A stretch of 64,000 nt of DNA from positions 2,141,501 through 2,205,500 of the forward strand of contig NZ_CP040871.1 of NCBI RefSeq assembly GCF_006337105.1, given 5' to 3'. The notes under the pieces are model-generated. The model was not told the DNA's origin. It saw only the letters and a program-made list of their open reading frames with translations, and made no database searches. Within the stretch, counting starts at the first letter, position 1, and the number at the start of each line of letters is the position of its first letter. A program made the position numbers and the translations under genes. Below are positions 1 through 15,080 of the stretch, piece by piece. This DNA comes from Thermomonas aquatica (GTDB lineage Bacteria > Pseudomonadota > Gammaproteobacteria > Xanthomonadales > Xanthomonadaceae).

Positions 1-2
1 TC

Positions 3-698
3 GAAAGCAAGCCGCTGTCGCGCATCCAGAAAATTTCCGGCGCCAACCTTGCGCGCAACTGGGCGATGATCCCGCACGTCACCCAGCACGACGATGCCGA
101 CATCACCGATCTCGAGGCGTTGCGCGTGGCGCTCAACGACGAGAACGCCAAGGCGATCGCCGCGGGCAAGGCCGGCAAGCTGACCATGCTCGCCTTCCTG
201 ATCAAGGCCAGCGTGGCCGCGTTGAAGAAATACCCGAACTTCAACGCCTCGCTGGACGGCGACAACCTCGTCCTCAAGCAGTACTACAACATCGGTTTCG
301 CCGCCGACACGCCGAACGGTTTGGTGGTGCCGGTGCTGCGCGATGCCGACAAGAAGGGCGTGATGGAGATCGCCCGCGAGATGGGCGAGCTGGCCGCCGC
401 CGCGCGCGACGGCAAGCTCAAGCCGGAGCAGATGCAGGGCGGCTGCTTCACCATCAGCTCGCTGGGCGGGATCGGCGGCACCGCGTTCACCCCGATCATC
501 AACGCGCCGGAAGTGGCGATCCTGGGCGTGTCGAAGTCGGACACCAAGCCCGTCTGGAATGGCGAGAAGTTCAAGCCGCGCTTGATCCTGCCGCTGTCGC
601 TGAGCTACGACCACCGCGTGATCGACGGCGCCGCCGCGGCGCGCTTCACCGCCTACCTGGCGCAACTGCTGGGCGACCTGCGGCGGGCGATGCTGTAA
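3..698 (+). CDS. aceF: dihydrolipoamide acetyltransferase (PDH E2), C-terminal part
   Basis: This is the 3' end of the E2 acetyltransferase of pyruvate dehydrogenase, which moves the acetyl group from lipoamide to CoA in the cytoplasmic complex. The reading frame is open from the window edge, so the lipoyl domains and true start lie upstream. What is visible is the end of the peripheral subunit-binding linker ([16 protein letters not shown]) and the catalytic chloramphenicol-acetyltransferase-like domain. The active-site signature [10 protein letters not shown] with its His and Asp is near the C-terminus, and [11 protein letters not shown] is typical of the family. An MscS-type gene follows after 4 bases and lpd follows that, so this is the PDH cluster. 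Confidence 0.95.
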   Translation, partial: ESKPLSRIQKISGANLARNWAMIPHVTQHDDADITDLEALRVALNDENAKAIAAGKAGKLTMLAFLIKASVAALKKYPNFNASLDGDNLVLKQYYNIGFAADTPNGLVVPVLRDADKKGVMEIAREMGELAAAARDGKLKPEQMQGGCFTISSLGGIGGTAFTPIINAPEVAILGVSKSDTKPVWNGEKFKPRLILPLSLSYDHRVIDGAAAARFTAYLAQLLGDLRRAML

Positions 699-702
699 GC
701 CG

Positions 703-1860
703 ATGCAGCCGGACACGGGCCAGCGACTGCGCGAGGCCGGGGATCGCGTCCGCCAGGCCGCCGATGCCGCCGCGGACACCGGGCTGCGCGACCTGCAGCC
801 GTTGCTGGACAGCAAGCTGCTCTCGGTCTCGGGGGTGACGATCACCGTCGGCGGCTTGCTGCTGGCCGCCATCGTCGCCATCGCGGTCTGGTTGCTTGCG
901 TGGCTGTTGCGGCGCGCGCTGCAGCGCTACGCCAAGCGCAATCCGGACGTGAACCAGGCGGCGGTGTATACCGTTTCGCGGATCGCCAACTACGTGCTGA
1001 TCCTGGTGGGCGTGTTGCTCGCCTTCGATGCGGCCGGCATCCCGGTCGGCAAGTTCACCGTGTTCGCCGGCGCGCTGGGCGTCGGCCTTGGCTTCGGCCT
1101 GCAGGCGATCTTCAACAACTTCGTGTCCGGCCTGATCCTGCTGTTCGACCGCTCGCTGAAGATCGGCGATTTCATCGAACTCGACAGCGATACCCGCGGC
1201 ACCGTGCGCGCCATCAACATCCGTTCCACCCGCATCACCACCAACGACAACATCGACGTGCTGGTGCCGAATTCGGAGTTCATGACCAAGCGGGTGGTGA
1301 ACTGGACCTACAGCTCGCCGGACCGGCGCATCCGAGTGCCGTTCGACGTGGCCTATGGCAGCGACAAGGAACTGGTGAAGAAGGCCGCGCTGGAAGCCGC
1401 CGCCAAGGTGCCTTTCACCCTGGCCACCGAAGGCGACCGGCAACCGCAGGTATGGCTGGTCGGCTTCGGCGGCAGCCAGGTGAACTACGAACTGGTGGTG
1501 TGGCTCAACGAATCGGCCTCGCGCCGCAACGCGGCGGTGAAGGCGGCCTACCTGTGGGAACTCGATACCGCGCTCAATGCGCACGGCATCGAGATCCCGT
1601 TCCCGCAGCAGGACCTGCGCGTGCGCAGCCTGTTCGGGCTGGAAGGGGCCGAGGCGCTGGCCGCGCTGCGGATGGACGCCGCGCGGGCAGGCGAGATGCC
1701 GTCGCCCAGGGCGACGCAGGCGCTGAATGCCGACGAGCGTGCGCAGTTGGCGCGCAACGATGCACGGCTGGATACCGAACGCGGGATGCAGGAGGACGCG
1801 GCGCGCGCCGCCGCCGACCGCGCACGCGCCCCGAATGCGCCCGATGGGCAGACAGGCTGA
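703..1860 (+). CDS. MscS-family small-conductance mechanosensitive channel
   Basis: The 385-aa membrane protein has N-terminal hydrophobic helices around residues 45-70 and 85-110. They are followed by the glycine/alanine-rich pore helix (FAGALGVGLGFGLQAIFNNF) and the conserved beta domain start (LFDRSLKIGDFIEL), both diagnostic of MscS channels that release solutes on hypo-osmotic shock. The C-terminal tail of about 70 residues is Ala/Arg-rich and probably flexible. The ATG lies 4 bases after the aceF stop, and lpd starts 13 bases after the MscS stop, so the channel gene appears to be co-transcribed inside the pyruvate dehydrogenase operon. A functional link is not shown by the sequence. Confidence 0.9.
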   Translation: MQPDTGQRLREAGDRVRQAADAAADTGLRDLQPLLDSKLLSVSGVTITVGGLLLAAIVAIAVWLLAWLLRRALQRYAKRNPDVNQAAVYTVSRIANYVLILVGVLLAFDAAGIPVGKFTVFAGALGVGLGFGLQAIFNNFVSGLILLFDRSLKIGDFIELDSDTRGTVRAINIRSTRITTNDNIDVLVPNSEFMTKRVVNWTYSSPDRRIRVPFDVAYGSDKELVKKAALEAAAKVPFTLATEGDRQPQVWLVGFGGSQVNYELVVWLNESASRRNAAVKAAYLWELDTALNAHGIEIPFPQQDLRVRSLFGLEGAEALAALRMDAARAGEMPSPRATQALNADERAQLARNDARLDTERGMQEDAARAAADRARAPNAPDGQTG

Positions 1861-1873
1861 CAGGAGAGAAGCA

Positions 1874-3661
1874 ATGGCGACGATCGAATCCAAGGTGCCC
1901 GACATCGGCGGCCACAGCGACGTGCCGGTGATCGAGGTGCTGGTCGCCGTGGGCGACACCGTGAAGAAGGACCAGGGCCTGGTCACGCTGGAATCGGACA
2001 AGGCCACGATGGAAGTGCCGGCGGTGGCCGACGGCGTGGTCACCGCGCTGAAGGTGAAGCTGGGCGACAACGTGTCCGAGGGTGCGGTGATCGCGCTGAT
2101 CGAGAGTGGCGCTGCTGCTGCGCCTGCGCCGACGACGGCGGCCGCACAGCCGCCTGCTGCCGCGCCGGCTGCCGCAGCGGCACCGGCCACGCCCGCACCC
2201 GCGCCCGCGCCCGCGCCGCAGGCGGCCACGGCCTCCGGCCGCAAGGCCGACATCGACTGCGCGATGGTGGTGATCGGCGCTGGTCCCGGCGGCTATACCG
2301 CCGCGTTCCGCAGCGCCGACCTCGGTCTCGATACCGTCCTCATCGAACGTTACGCCAGCCTCGGCGGCGTCTGCCTCAACGTCGGCTGCATTCCGTCGAA
2401 GGCCTTGCTGCATGCCGCCGACGTGATCGAACAGGCCGCGCATGCCGGCGATTACGGCGTCGATTTCGGTGCGCCGAAGATCAACATCGACACCTTGCGC
2501 GGCTACAAGGACAAGGTGGTCGGACAGCTCACCAAGGGCCTGTCCGGCATGGCCAAGCAGCGCAAGGTGCGGGTGGTGCAGGGCACCGCGAAGTTCGTGT
2601 CCGCGAATGAACTCGAGATCGCCGATGCCGATGGCAAGACGCAGTTGCTGCGCTTCGCCCGCTGCATCATCGCCGCCGGCTCGCAGCCGGTGAAACTGCC
2701 TGCGTTCCCGTGGGACGACGCGCGCATCATGGACTCCACCGACGCGCTCAACCTGGCCGACGTGCCGAAGAAACTGCTGGTCGTCGGCGGCGGCATCATC
2801 GGCCTGGAGATGGCCACGGTGTATCGCGCGCTGGGCAGCGAGGTGACCGTAGTCGAGTTCATGGACCAGCTGATGCCGGGCGCGGACAAGGACCTGGTCA
2901 AGCCGCTGGCCGACCGCTTGAAGAAGCAGGGCGTGGCCGTGCACCTGAAGACGAAAGTGACCGAAGCCAAGGCGCAGAAGAACGGCATCGCCTGCGGTTT
3001 CGAGGGCGAGAGCATTCCCGAGGGCAAGCTGTACGACCGCGTGCTGGTCTCGGTGGGACGCGCGCCGAACGGCGCCAAGATCGGCGCGGACAAGGCCGGC
3101 GTGGCGGTGACCGAGCGCGGCTTCATCAACGTCGACCGGCAGATGCGCACCAACGTGCCGCACATCTTCGCCATCGGCGACCTGGTCGGGCAGCCGATGC
3201 TGGCGCACAAGGCGACCCACGAAGGCAAACTCGCGGCGGAAGTCGCCGCCGGCGAGAAGAAGGAATGGGTGGCGCGGGTGATCCCCAGCGTGGCCTATAC
3301 CGATCCGGAAATCGCCTGGGTCGGCGTCACCGAGACCGAGGCGAAGGCCAAGGGCCTGAAGGTCGGCGTCGGCAAGTTCCCGTGGGCGGCCTCGGGCCGC
3401 GCCATCGGCCTGTCGCGCACCGAGGGCTTCACCAAGCTGGTGTTCGACGAGGAAACGCACCGCGTCATCGGCGGCGGCATCGTCGGCGTGCATGCGGGCG
3501 AATTGATCGCCGAGATCGGCCTGGCCATCGAGATGGGCTGCGAAGTCCACGACATCGGCCACACCATCCATCCGCATCCCACCCTGAGCGAGTCGGTGGG
3601 GATGGCGGCGGAAGTCTTCGACGGCTCGATCACCGACCTGTACATCCCGAAGAAGAACTAG
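1874..3661 (+). CDS. lpdA: dihydrolipoyl dehydrogenase (PDH E3) with N-terminal lipoyl domain
   Basis: This is the FAD-dependent E3 subunit, 595 aa, which reoxidises dihydrolipoamide with NAD+. Residues 1-80 form a lipoyl domain with the lipoylation lysine in LESDKATMEVP. An Ala/Pro-rich swinging linker follows (about 83-125), then the flavoprotein disulfide reductase. The FAD motif is GAGPGGYTAAF, the redox-active disulfide is GGVCLNVGCIPSK, the NAD motif is VVGGGIIGLE, and the C-terminal active-site His is in HPHPTLSE. The start at 1874 was chosen for its GGAG ribosome site and the typical MATIESKVPDIG beginning; a longer upstream frame only extends into the mscS gene. The lipoyl-E3 fusion is known in several beta- and gammaproteobacteria. 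Confidence 0.96.
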   Translation: MATIESKVPDIGGHSDVPVIEVLVAVGDTVKKDQGLVTLESDKATMEVPAVADGVVTALKVKLGDNVSEGAVIALIESGAAAAPAPTTAAAQPPAAAPAAAAAPATPAPAPAPAPQAATASGRKADIDCAMVVIGAGPGGYTAAFRSADLGLDTVLIERYASLGGVCLNVGCIPSKALLHAADVIEQAAHAGDYGVDFGAPKINIDTLRGYKDKVVGQLTKGLSGMAKQRKVRVVQGTAKFVSANELEIADADGKTQLLRFARCIIAAGSQPVKLPAFPWDDARIMDSTDALNLADVPKKLLVVGGGIIGLEMATVYRALGSEVTVVEFMDQLMPGADKDLVKPLADRLKKQGVAVHLKTKVTEAKAQKNGIACGFEGESIPEGKLYDRVLVSVGRAPNGAKIGADKAGVAVTERGFINVDRQMRTNVPHIFAIGDLVGQPMLAHKATHEGKLAAEVAAGEKKEWVARVIPSVAYTDPEIAWVGVTETEAKAKGLKVGVGKFPWAASGRAIGLSRTEGFTKLVFDEETHRVIGGGIVGVHAGELIAEIGLAIEMGCEVHDIGHTIHPHPTLSESVGMAAEVFDGSITDLYIPKKN

Positions 3662-3689
3662 GCGCCAGGCCCGGGATCGGCGCAAAAAA

Positions 3690-3718
3690 GAAGCCCCGAC
3701 GGGGATGGCCGGGGCTTC
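3690..3718. terminator. hairpin terminator after lpdA
   Basis: A stem of 9 bases (GAAGCCCCG / CGGGGCTTC) follows the lpdA stop by 29 bases. The A-tract sits on its left side, so the classic T-run is only present on the minus strand; on the plus strand it is GC-rich after the stem. It still fits the end of the PDH transcript. Confidence 0.6.
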
Positions 3719-3818
3719 GGGCGCCCTTCCTGAGCTGACGAGGAGGGGAGCGGGCGCCGGGCAATGTGACCCCCGAAACCTGGGAAAGTTTCGCCCTCGG
3801 CCCGAAGTCTTTTGGCGG

Positions 3819-3848
3819 TTGCCCGGTCATTTTCACGCCTGCTATACT
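3819..3848 (+). promoter_or_regulatory. sigma-70 type promoter of the atp operon
   Basis: TTGCCC at 3819-3824 and TATACT at 3843-3848 are separated by 18 bases, a good -35/-10 pair. It lies in the 250-base gap between lpdA and atpI and points into the ATP synthase genes; expected start of transcription is near 3855. Confidence 0.6.
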
Positions 3849-3912
3849 TTTCCGGCTTCGCAGGAGGGTTTTCGTCTCTTGCGGCACCGTACCGAAAGCC
3901 TGGGTTGACCGC

Positions 3913-5499
<1,587 letters not shown>

Positions 5500-5502
5500 G
5501 CG

Positions 5503-5608
5503 GCAACGCGTTGCGGTGCGCGCGATCCGTCGCGCGCGCCGTTTGTTGAAGCGCCGCGGCATGCCGCCGTGGCGCAGCCTTGAACGGCCCGCATCGGCGG
5601 GCGCGTTC
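5503..5608 (+). promoter_or_regulatory. cluster of four hairpins in the atpE-atpF spacer
   Basis: The 126-base gap holds four consecutive inverted repeats: GCAACGCGTTGC (5503-5514), GCGCGCGA/TCGCGCGC (5518-5537), GCGCC-GCGGC/GCCGC-GGCGC (5551-5575) and GAAC-GCCCGC/GCGGGC-GTTC (5582-5608). None has a T-run, so they are unlikely to be terminators. A role in RNA processing or in protecting the atpE message is an inference. Confidence 0.55.
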
Positions 5609-5625
5609 GAATCGCAAGGTACGAC

Positions 5626-6099
5626 ATGAATCCGACCTTCATGACATTGCTGGGCCAGATGATCAGCTTCGCGATCCTGATCTGGTTCACCGTCAAGTTC
5701 ATCTGGCCGCCGCTGATGTCGGCGATCGAGGAACGCCAGCAGAAGATCGCCGCTGGCCTGGCTGCCGCCGACAACGCGCAGAAGGACCTGGCGCAGGCGC
5801 AGGACAAGGTCAACGAGGAACTCAAGGCCGCGCGCAGCAAGGCCAACGAGATCATCGAGCAGGCCCACCAGCGCGCCAACCAGCTGATCGACGCGGCCAA
5901 GGCCGACGCGATCGCCGAGGGCAACCGCCAGAAGGCGCTGGCCGAGGCCGAGATCGAGGCCGCCGCCAACCGCGCCAAGGAAGACCTGCGCAAGCAGGTG
6001 TCCCTGCTCGCCGTGTCCGGCGCCGAGAAGCTGCTGAAGCGCGAGATCAACGCCAACGACCAGAAGGCGCTGATCGACGAGCTGGCCGCGCAGCTGTAA
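5626..6099 (+). CDS. atpF: F0 ATP synthase subunit b
   Basis: This is the 157-aa peripheral stalk subunit. One N-terminal membrane helix (residues 8-28) is followed by a long charged, alanine-rich helix that dimerises and links F0 to the delta subunit. The start [15 protein letters not shown] and the segment [14 protein letters not shown] are characteristic of this subunit. The gene ends 10 bases before atpH. Confidence 0.96.
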   Translation: MNPTFMTLLGQMISFAILIWFTVKFIWPPLMSAIEERQQKIAAGLAAADNAQKDLAQAQDKVNEELKAARSKANEIIEQAHQRANQLIDAAKADAIAEGNRQKALAEAEIEAAANRAKEDLRKQVSLLAVSGAEKLLKREINANDQKALIDELAAQL

Positions 6100-6109
6100 G
6101 GACCGGACG

Positions 6110-6637
6110 ATGAGCCAGGCCCTGACCCTCGCACGTCCCTACGCCCGCGCCGCGTTCTCGCTGGCGCGCGATGCCGGCGCGTTGCCCGCCTGGTCGGACG
6201 CGCTCGCGTTCGCCGCGCGCGTGGCCGCCGACCCGCAGGTCGCGGGCCTGCTCGGCAACCCGAAGCTGACCCAGGCCGATGCCGCCACCCTGCTCGCGCC
6301 GGAAGGCGCGAACGCGCTGTTCGGCAACTTCCTCGGCCTGCTGTTCGAGAACGGTCGCCTGCCGCTGCTGCCGGAGATCGCCGGCCTGTACGACGAGCTG
6401 CGTTTCGACGCCGAGCGCGTGGTCAAGGCCAAAGTCACCTCCGCGGCGGCGCTGCCGGCCGGCGAACTCGAGACCATCAAGGCCGCGCTATCGAGGCGCT
6501 TCGGCCGCGAGGTCGAGATCGAGACGGCGGTCGATGCCGAGCTGATCGGCGGCGCGGTGATCGATGCAGGCGACGTCGTGATCGACGGTTCGATCAAGGG
6601 CAAGCTCGGCCGCCTCGAAACGGCGCTGTCGCACTAA
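6110..6637 (+). CDS. atpH: F1 ATP synthase subunit delta
   Basis: The 175-aa soluble delta (OSCP) subunit sits on top of the alpha/beta hexamer and binds subunit b. The N-terminal helical domain starts LARPYARAAFSLA, and the C-terminal conserved segment is IDAELIGGAVIDAGD-like (residues 144-158), as in the family. It lies between atpF and atpA in the canonical order. Confidence 0.95.
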   Translation: MSQALTLARPYARAAFSLARDAGALPAWSDALAFAARVAADPQVAGLLGNPKLTQADAATLLAPEGANALFGNFLGLLFENGRLPLLPEIAGLYDELRFDAERVVKAKVTSAAALPAGELETIKAALSRRFGREVEIETAVDAELIGGAVIDAGDVVIDGSIKGKLGRLETALSH

Positions 6638-6700
6638 TTCGTTCGTAGAAACTTTTATTTGAATCCGGTTGGCGGAAACGCCGGCACCAAGGAAACCAAG

Positions 6701-8251
<1,551 letters not shown>

Positions 8252-8307
8252 TCGGCACCGGAAGCAAGCGCGCGGGTTAACCACCCGCGCCGTCGATCCA
8301 CGGGTAG

Positions 8308-10683
<2,376 letters not shown>

Positions 10684-10713
10684 TCCGCTAGCTTCGACTA
10701 AAGAGGAATCACG

Positions 10714-11139
10714 ATGGCATCCACCATCCGTTGCGACATCGTCAGCGCCGAGGCCGAGATCTTCCACGGCGAGGCCGAACTGGTCGTCGCCACCGGCGAG
10801 CTCGGCGAGCTGGGCATCGCGCCCAAGCACGCGCCGCTGATCACCCGCCTCAAGCCGGGCAAGGTCGTGGTGACCGTGCCGGGCGGCGAGAAGCTGGACT
10901 TCGCGATCTCCGGCGGCATCCTCGAGGTGCAGCCGACGGTCGTGACCGTGCTGGCCGACACCGCGATCCGCGCGCAGGACATCGACGAAGCCGCCGTGCG
11001 CGCGGCCAAGGAAGAGGCCGAGCGCATCATCGCCCACCGCGGCGAGGCGATGGAGATCGCCGAGGCGCAGCAGCGCCTGGCCGAAGTCACCGCGCAGCTG
11101 CAGGCGCTGGAGCGTTTGCGCAAGAACCTCAAGCACTGA
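10714..11139 (+). CDS. atpC: F1 ATP synthase subunit epsilon
   Basis: The 141-aa rotor subunit has an N-terminal beta-sandwich (residues 1-88, with [15 protein letters not shown]) and a C-terminal helical hairpin rich in Ala/Glu/Arg that can inhibit ATP hydrolysis. It is the last gene of the operon and is followed by a strong terminator. Confidence 0.97.
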   Translation: MASTIRCDIVSAEAEIFHGEAELVVATGELGELGIAPKHAPLITRLKPGKVVVTVPGGEKLDFAISGGILEVQPTVVTVLADTAIRAQDIDEAAVRAAKEEAERIIAHRGEAMEIAEAQQRLAEVTAQLQALERLRKNLKH

Positions 11140-11163
11140 GGCTCGCGCGATAGCGCTTCAGCG

Positions 11164-11190
11164 AAAACGCCGGCGAAAGCCGGCGTTTTT
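11164..11190 (+). terminator. rho-independent terminator of the atp operon
   Basis: A 10-base stem (AAAACGCCGG / CCGGCGTTTT) with a GAAA-type loop is followed by a run of T. It lies 24 bases after atpC. The A-tract on its left lets it also serve the converging gtrA-like gene on the minus strand. Confidence 0.85.
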
Positions 11191-11228
11191 CGTTTGCGAT
11201 CGCGGGAAAACCCGGAAGGCGAGATCGG

Positions 11229-11618
11229 TCAGCGCTTCTTGTTGTAGACCCAGTGCCGCGACAGCAGGAAGCCAATCCCGCCGGAGAGTAGGTCCGCGCC
11301 CGGCTTGAGCAGCTGCGCCCCGCGCAGGCCGAAGACATCGTCCAGGTGGGCGACGATCCAGGTGTTCAGCACCGTCAATGCGATCCACATGCAGACGAAG
11401 CGGATCGCCGCGTGGCGGCCGACATGGGTATCGTCGCCGGCGAAGGTCCATTTGCCGTTGAGCCAGAAGCCCAGGCAGGCGCCGGCGAGACGGCCGATCA
11501 CGTTGGCCGGCTCGACTGCCATCACCCACTCGCTGAGCGCCAGCATCAGCCCGTACTCGAGCAGCCATTGGGCGATGCCGATGACGGCGTAGGAGGCGGC
11601 GTGGCGGCGCAGGGTCAT
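11229..11618 (-). CDS. GtrA-like membrane protein
   Basis: This is a 129-aa protein with four hydrophobic segments. The GtrA-family features are an early ASYAVIGIAQWLLEY helix, ACLGFWLNGKWTFAG in the middle and FLLSRHWVYNKK at the end. GtrA proteins are thought to flip or present undecaprenyl-phosphate-linked sugars for cell-surface polysaccharide modification. Its ATG overlaps the stop of the upstream glycosyltransferase-like gene by 4 bases (ATGA), so the pair is translationally coupled. The long in-frame extension upstream to 12374 is a shadow of that gene. Confidence 0.85.
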   Translation of the reverse strand: MTLRRHAASYAVIGIAQWLLEYGLMLALSEWVMAVEPANVIGRLAGACLGFWLNGKWTFAGDDTHVGRHAAIRFVCMWIALTVLNTWIVAHLDDVFGLRGAQLLKPGADLLSGGIGFLLSRHWVYNKKR

Positions 11619-13609
11619 GGCGGCGCATTGTCCGGGATGCGCCACCACTGCGCATCGCCGGCGGTGGCGGCCAGTGCCGCGCCGCTGCGTTGCAGCCCGG
11701 CGCGCTGCGCCGGGGTGAGCGTCGCCGGTCGCAGGAGCACGTGCGCGATGCGGTTCGCGTGCAGCAGGTGCGCCCATGCCCGGCCGCTGGGGTCGGCGTC
11801 GGCCTCGATGCCGGCGGCTTCCCAGCGCGGCGAATACCACAGCATGTTGCGGCCGCGCTGGCCGAGTTCGGCCAGCGCGATGCTGCTGCCGGGCAGCAGC
11901 AAGACCGTGCCGGCGTGGTTGCCGGCAGCGCGCAGGCGCGCCGCCAATATGCGCTCGGGCAGGTAACGCTCCAGCAACGGCGCGTCCCGTCCGGCGGCGG
12001 CGATCGTGTATTTCAGCGCACCGGTGCGCAGCATCCAGTTGGCATTGGTGGCGAAGGCCAGGTTGAGCATGCACAACGCCCAGAACGCGGCGTTGGCACC
12101 GCGTGCCAGCGGATAGGCGACGACCAGCGCGGGAATGGCCAAGGCCAGTCCCGGTTGCAGGTAGCGCGCGTACTGCAGCGGCAGCAGCGGCAGCAAGACG
12201 GCGGCGCCGGCCACGAGCGCGAGTCCGCGGGTGCGGGCATCGCGCAGGGCGAGCAGCCACACCCCGGCCAGCGCGACCAGCGCGAAGCCGAAACCGCCGT
12301 CGAAGGATTCCAGGTAGTGCTCGGTGTCGAAGCTGATGTCCCACAGCACGTCGACATCCAGGCCGGCTCGCCAACGGGGGTCATCCAAGTCCCTGACCGC
12401 GAAATATGGCGACCGGAACGTGGCGTTCAGCAGCGGCAACAACGGATTGCCGGCGATGGACCAGGCAGTCAGGTAGCTGGAGGCGCCGATGGCGAAGGTG
12501 ACGAGCATGGCAAGCGGCAGCCAGCGCCACGGGATGGCTGCGCGGTGCCGCCACCACGCCCATGCCAGCAGCGGCAATGCGACTACGCCATGCATCAACT
12601 TGAACCCCCAGAGCGCACCGAACAGGATCGCGCCCGCGAACAGCGCGCGCGCTCCGGACGCGGCGTTGTCGCGCAATACCAGCCATGCCAGCGCCGGCAG
12701 CAAGGCCATCGCCGGCAGTTCGGTCTGCATCCCGGCCGCCAGGTGCATGCTCATCGGCAGGCTGCCCAGCAGGGCGACCGCCCACCATCGGCGGCGCGCA
12801 TCGCCGCCAAGCGCGCCGACCAGGGCGAACGCCGCGGCGGCGGAGATCCCCAGCCACAGGCCGTCCAGCGCACCGCGCGCTTCCGTGCCGGCCAGCACCT
12901 GCGCCACCCCCTGCAGGACGTCGCCGGCCCATGGCGCCAGCGCCCACACCTGCAGGTTCGGATCCATCGCGTAGCGCGCGGTTTCCTGCAGCTGCCAGGG
13001 CAGCCCAAGGTGGTAGACCACGTCGTCGTACTGCATGGTCGGCAGCCAGGCGCCGGTGCTGGCCAGGCCGAGCAGCAGGATCGCGGCGGTCGATGCGATC
13101 GGCGCGGCGCGCGCGGCGTCGTCGAAATGCCGCCATGCGCTGCGGCAGGCATCGGCGATGGCCGTGCGCCGCCATGCGATCAAGCCGATGCATGCCAGGG
13201 CATAGACCGCGCGATGGTGGATCGGCCATGGCAACAGCCAGCCCAGCGTGCCGGCGATGAGCGCAAGGCCAAGCACCAGGGCGACTGGGCCGGCCATGAC
13301 AAGGCTGCCGATGGCGATGGCCGCTGCGGCCAGCATGGCTACCGCGAGCATCGGAACGGGGCCGGCGAAAACGCACAAGGCAAGCAGCCAGAGGGCGGAA
13401 AGCGCGGCGGCAAGGCTCCAGCCCAGCCATCGCTGCAACGGCCAGGCCGCGACCAGCGCCAGCAATGCCAACAGCGCATGCTCGAAGAAGCGCGGGAACG
13501 GCAATGCCTCCCACAGGCGGTGCACGCCAAGACCGGCTGCGCAGGCGGCCATGCCTGCCCACAACAGCGAGGCGGGAACATGGCGATGAACACGGGAGAA
13601 AAACGACAT
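11615..13609 (-). CDS. polytopic membrane protein, GT-C glycosyltransferase-like
   Basis: This is a 664-aa protein with about a dozen hydrophobic helices and a soluble C-terminal part of about 150 residues. The layout resembles GT-C family transferases that take sugars from polyprenyl-phosphate donors. An acidic periplasmic loop after helix 1 is not obvious, but WLPTMQYDDVVYHLGLP at about 200-216 has the Asp-Asp expected in such loops. The start at 13609 (MSFFSRVHRH) was preferred to an ATG 48 bases upstream because the signal helix begins there. Coupling to the GtrA-like gene supports a role in surface glycan modification; the substrate is unknown. Confidence 0.7.
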   Translation of the reverse strand: MSFFSRVHRHVPASLLWAGMAACAAGLGVHRLWEALPFPRFFEHALLALLALVAAWPLQRWLGWSLAAALSALWLLALCVFAGPVPMLAVAMLAAAAIAIGSLVMAGPVALVLGLALIAGTLGWLLPWPIHHRAVYALACIGLIAWRRTAIADACRSAWRHFDDAARAAPIASTAAILLLGLASTGAWLPTMQYDDVVYHLGLPWQLQETARYAMDPNLQVWALAPWAGDVLQGVAQVLAGTEARGALDGLWLGISAAAAFALVGALGGDARRRWWAVALLGSLPMSMHLAAGMQTELPAMALLPALAWLVLRDNAASGARALFAGAILFGALWGFKLMHGVVALPLLAWAWWRHRAAIPWRWLPLAMLVTFAIGASSYLTAWSIAGNPLLPLLNATFRSPYFAVRDLDDPRWRAGLDVDVLWDISFDTEHYLESFDGGFGFALVALAGVWLLALRDARTRGLALVAGAAVLLPLLPLQYARYLQPGLALAIPALVVAYPLARGANAAFWALCMLNLAFATNANWMLRTGALKYTIAAAGRDAPLLERYLPERILAARLRAAGNHAGTVLLLPGSSIALAELGQRGRNMLWYSPRWEAAGIEADADPSGRAWAHLLHANRIAHVLLRPATLTPAQRAGLQRSGAALAATAGDAQWWRIPDNAPP

Positions 13610-13706
13610 GCACGGGATGCTAGGGATTCCCCGGTCGACGTCAATCCCCGCACGCACGGCGCATCGGTGCCGCTAGAATCGGGTCGCTCCGCAACCGGGA
13701 ACACAC

Positions 13707-15077
13707 ATGGCCACAGCGTTGCACGTGATCATCCTCGCCGCCGGCGAAGGCAAGCGCATGAAATCCGCGGTGCCGAAGGTGCTGCAGAAGATCGCCGGCA
13801 GGCCGATGCTGGCGCAGGTGGTCGATACCGCGCGCGCGCTGCAGCCGGCCGGCATCCATGTGGTCTACGGCCATGGCGGCGATGCGGTGCGCGCCGCCTT
13901 CGCCGGGCAAGCCGACCTGCAGTGGGCCGAGCAGGCCCGGCAGCTCGGCACCGGCCACGCGGTGCAGCAGGCGATGCCGAACGTGCCGGACGACGTGCGC
14001 GTGCTGGTGCTGTACGGCGACGTGCCGCTGATCACCACCCAGTCCTTGCGGCGGCTGCTCGACGCGCCGGGCCGGCTGGCGGTGCTCGCCGCGGAATTGC
14101 ACGATCCAGCCGGCTACGGCCGCATCCTGCGCGATCCCGAAGGCCGTGTCGCGGCGATCGTCGAGCACAAGGACGCCGACGACGAGCAACGCCGCATCCG
14201 CCTGGTCAACACCGGCGTGATCGCCGCCGATTCCACCGCGCTCAAGCGCTGGCTGGAACAGCTGCGCAACGACAATGCGCAGGGCGAGTACTACCTCACC
14301 GACGTGTTCGCCGCGGCGGCCGACGAATACGCGGCGGCGGAGATCGTGGTGGTGGCCGATCCGCTGGAAACCGAAGGCGCCAACGATCCCTGGCAGCTGG
14401 CCCAGCTGGAACGCGCGTTGCAGCTGCGGCTGGCGCGCGCGCTGTGCATCGATGGCGCGCGCCTCGCCGATCCCGCGCGGATCGACATCCGCGGCAAGGT
14501 GACGGTCGGCCGCGACGTCGAGATCGACGTCGACGTGGTGTTCGAAGGCGAAGTCAGCCTGGGCGATGGCGTGCGCATCGGGCCGTTCTGCCGGATCAAG
14601 GATGCATCGCTGGCCGCCGGCACCGAGGTGCGCGCGCATTGCGACATCGACGGCGCGCGCAGCGAGGGCGCGGTGCACATCGGTCCGTATGCGCGGCTGC
14701 GGCCGGGCACCGTGCTCGCCGATGGCGCGCACATCGGCAACTTCGTCGAGACCAAGAACGCGAAGGTCGGCGTGGGCAGCAAGGCCAACCACCTGACCTA
14801 TCTCGGCGATGCGGTGATCGGTGCGGGGGTGAATATCGGCGCCGGCACCATCACCTGCAACTACGACGGCGCCAACAAGTCCACCACGACCATCGGCGAC
14901 AACGCCTTCATCGGCTCGAACAGCTCACTGGTCGCACCGGTGACCATCGGCGACGGCGCGACCATCGGAGCGGGATCGACCATCGGCAAGGATGCGCCCG
15001 CCGGCAAGTTGACCGTGGCGCGCGCGCGGCAGGTGACGCTGGACGGATGGCACCGGCCGGTGAAGAAGCCGAAGTAG
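13707..15077 (+). CDS. glmU: bifunctional GlmU: GlcN-1-P acetyltransferase / UDP-GlcNAc pyrophosphorylase
   Basis: The 456-aa cytoplasmic enzyme makes UDP-GlcNAc for peptidoglycan and LPS. The N-terminal uridyltransferase has the loop [11 protein letters not shown] at residues 9-19 and VLYGDVPLI with the metal-binding Asp. The C-terminal half is a left-handed beta helix of hexapeptide repeats (for example [15 protein letters not shown]) holding the acetyltransferase site. The gene is convergent with the downstream histidine kinase, whose stop lies 4 bases beyond. glmS, usually its neighbour in xanthomonads as far as I recall, is 8 kb away here. Confidence 0.97.
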   Translation: MATALHVIILAAGEGKRMKSAVPKVLQKIAGRPMLAQVVDTARALQPAGIHVVYGHGGDAVRAAFAGQADLQWAEQARQLGTGHAVQQAMPNVPDDVRVLVLYGDVPLITTQSLRRLLDAPGRLAVLAAELHDPAGYGRILRDPEGRVAAIVEHKDADDEQRRIRLVNTGVIAADSTALKRWLEQLRNDNAQGEYYLTDVFAAAADEYAAAEIVVVADPLETEGANDPWQLAQLERALQLRLARALCIDGARLADPARIDIRGKVTVGRDVEIDVDVVFEGEVSLGDGVRIGPFCRIKDASLAAGTEVRAHCDIDGARSEGAVHIGPYARLRPGTVLADGAHIGNFVETKNAKVGVGSKANHLTYLGDAVIGAGVNIGAGTITCNYDGANKSTTTIGDNAFIGSNSSLVAPVTIGDGATIGAGSTIGKDAPAGKLTVARARQVTLDGWHRPVKKPK

Positions 15078-15080
15078 CCG

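Noticed and set aside
646-3685. Long minus-strand frames opposite mscS and lpdA
   Set aside because: They are low-complexity shadows of well-recognised genes on the plus strand.
3766-3912. N-terminal extension of atpI
   Set aside because: It covers the atp promoter and adds about 49 residues without family similarity; GTG at 3913 fits the length better.
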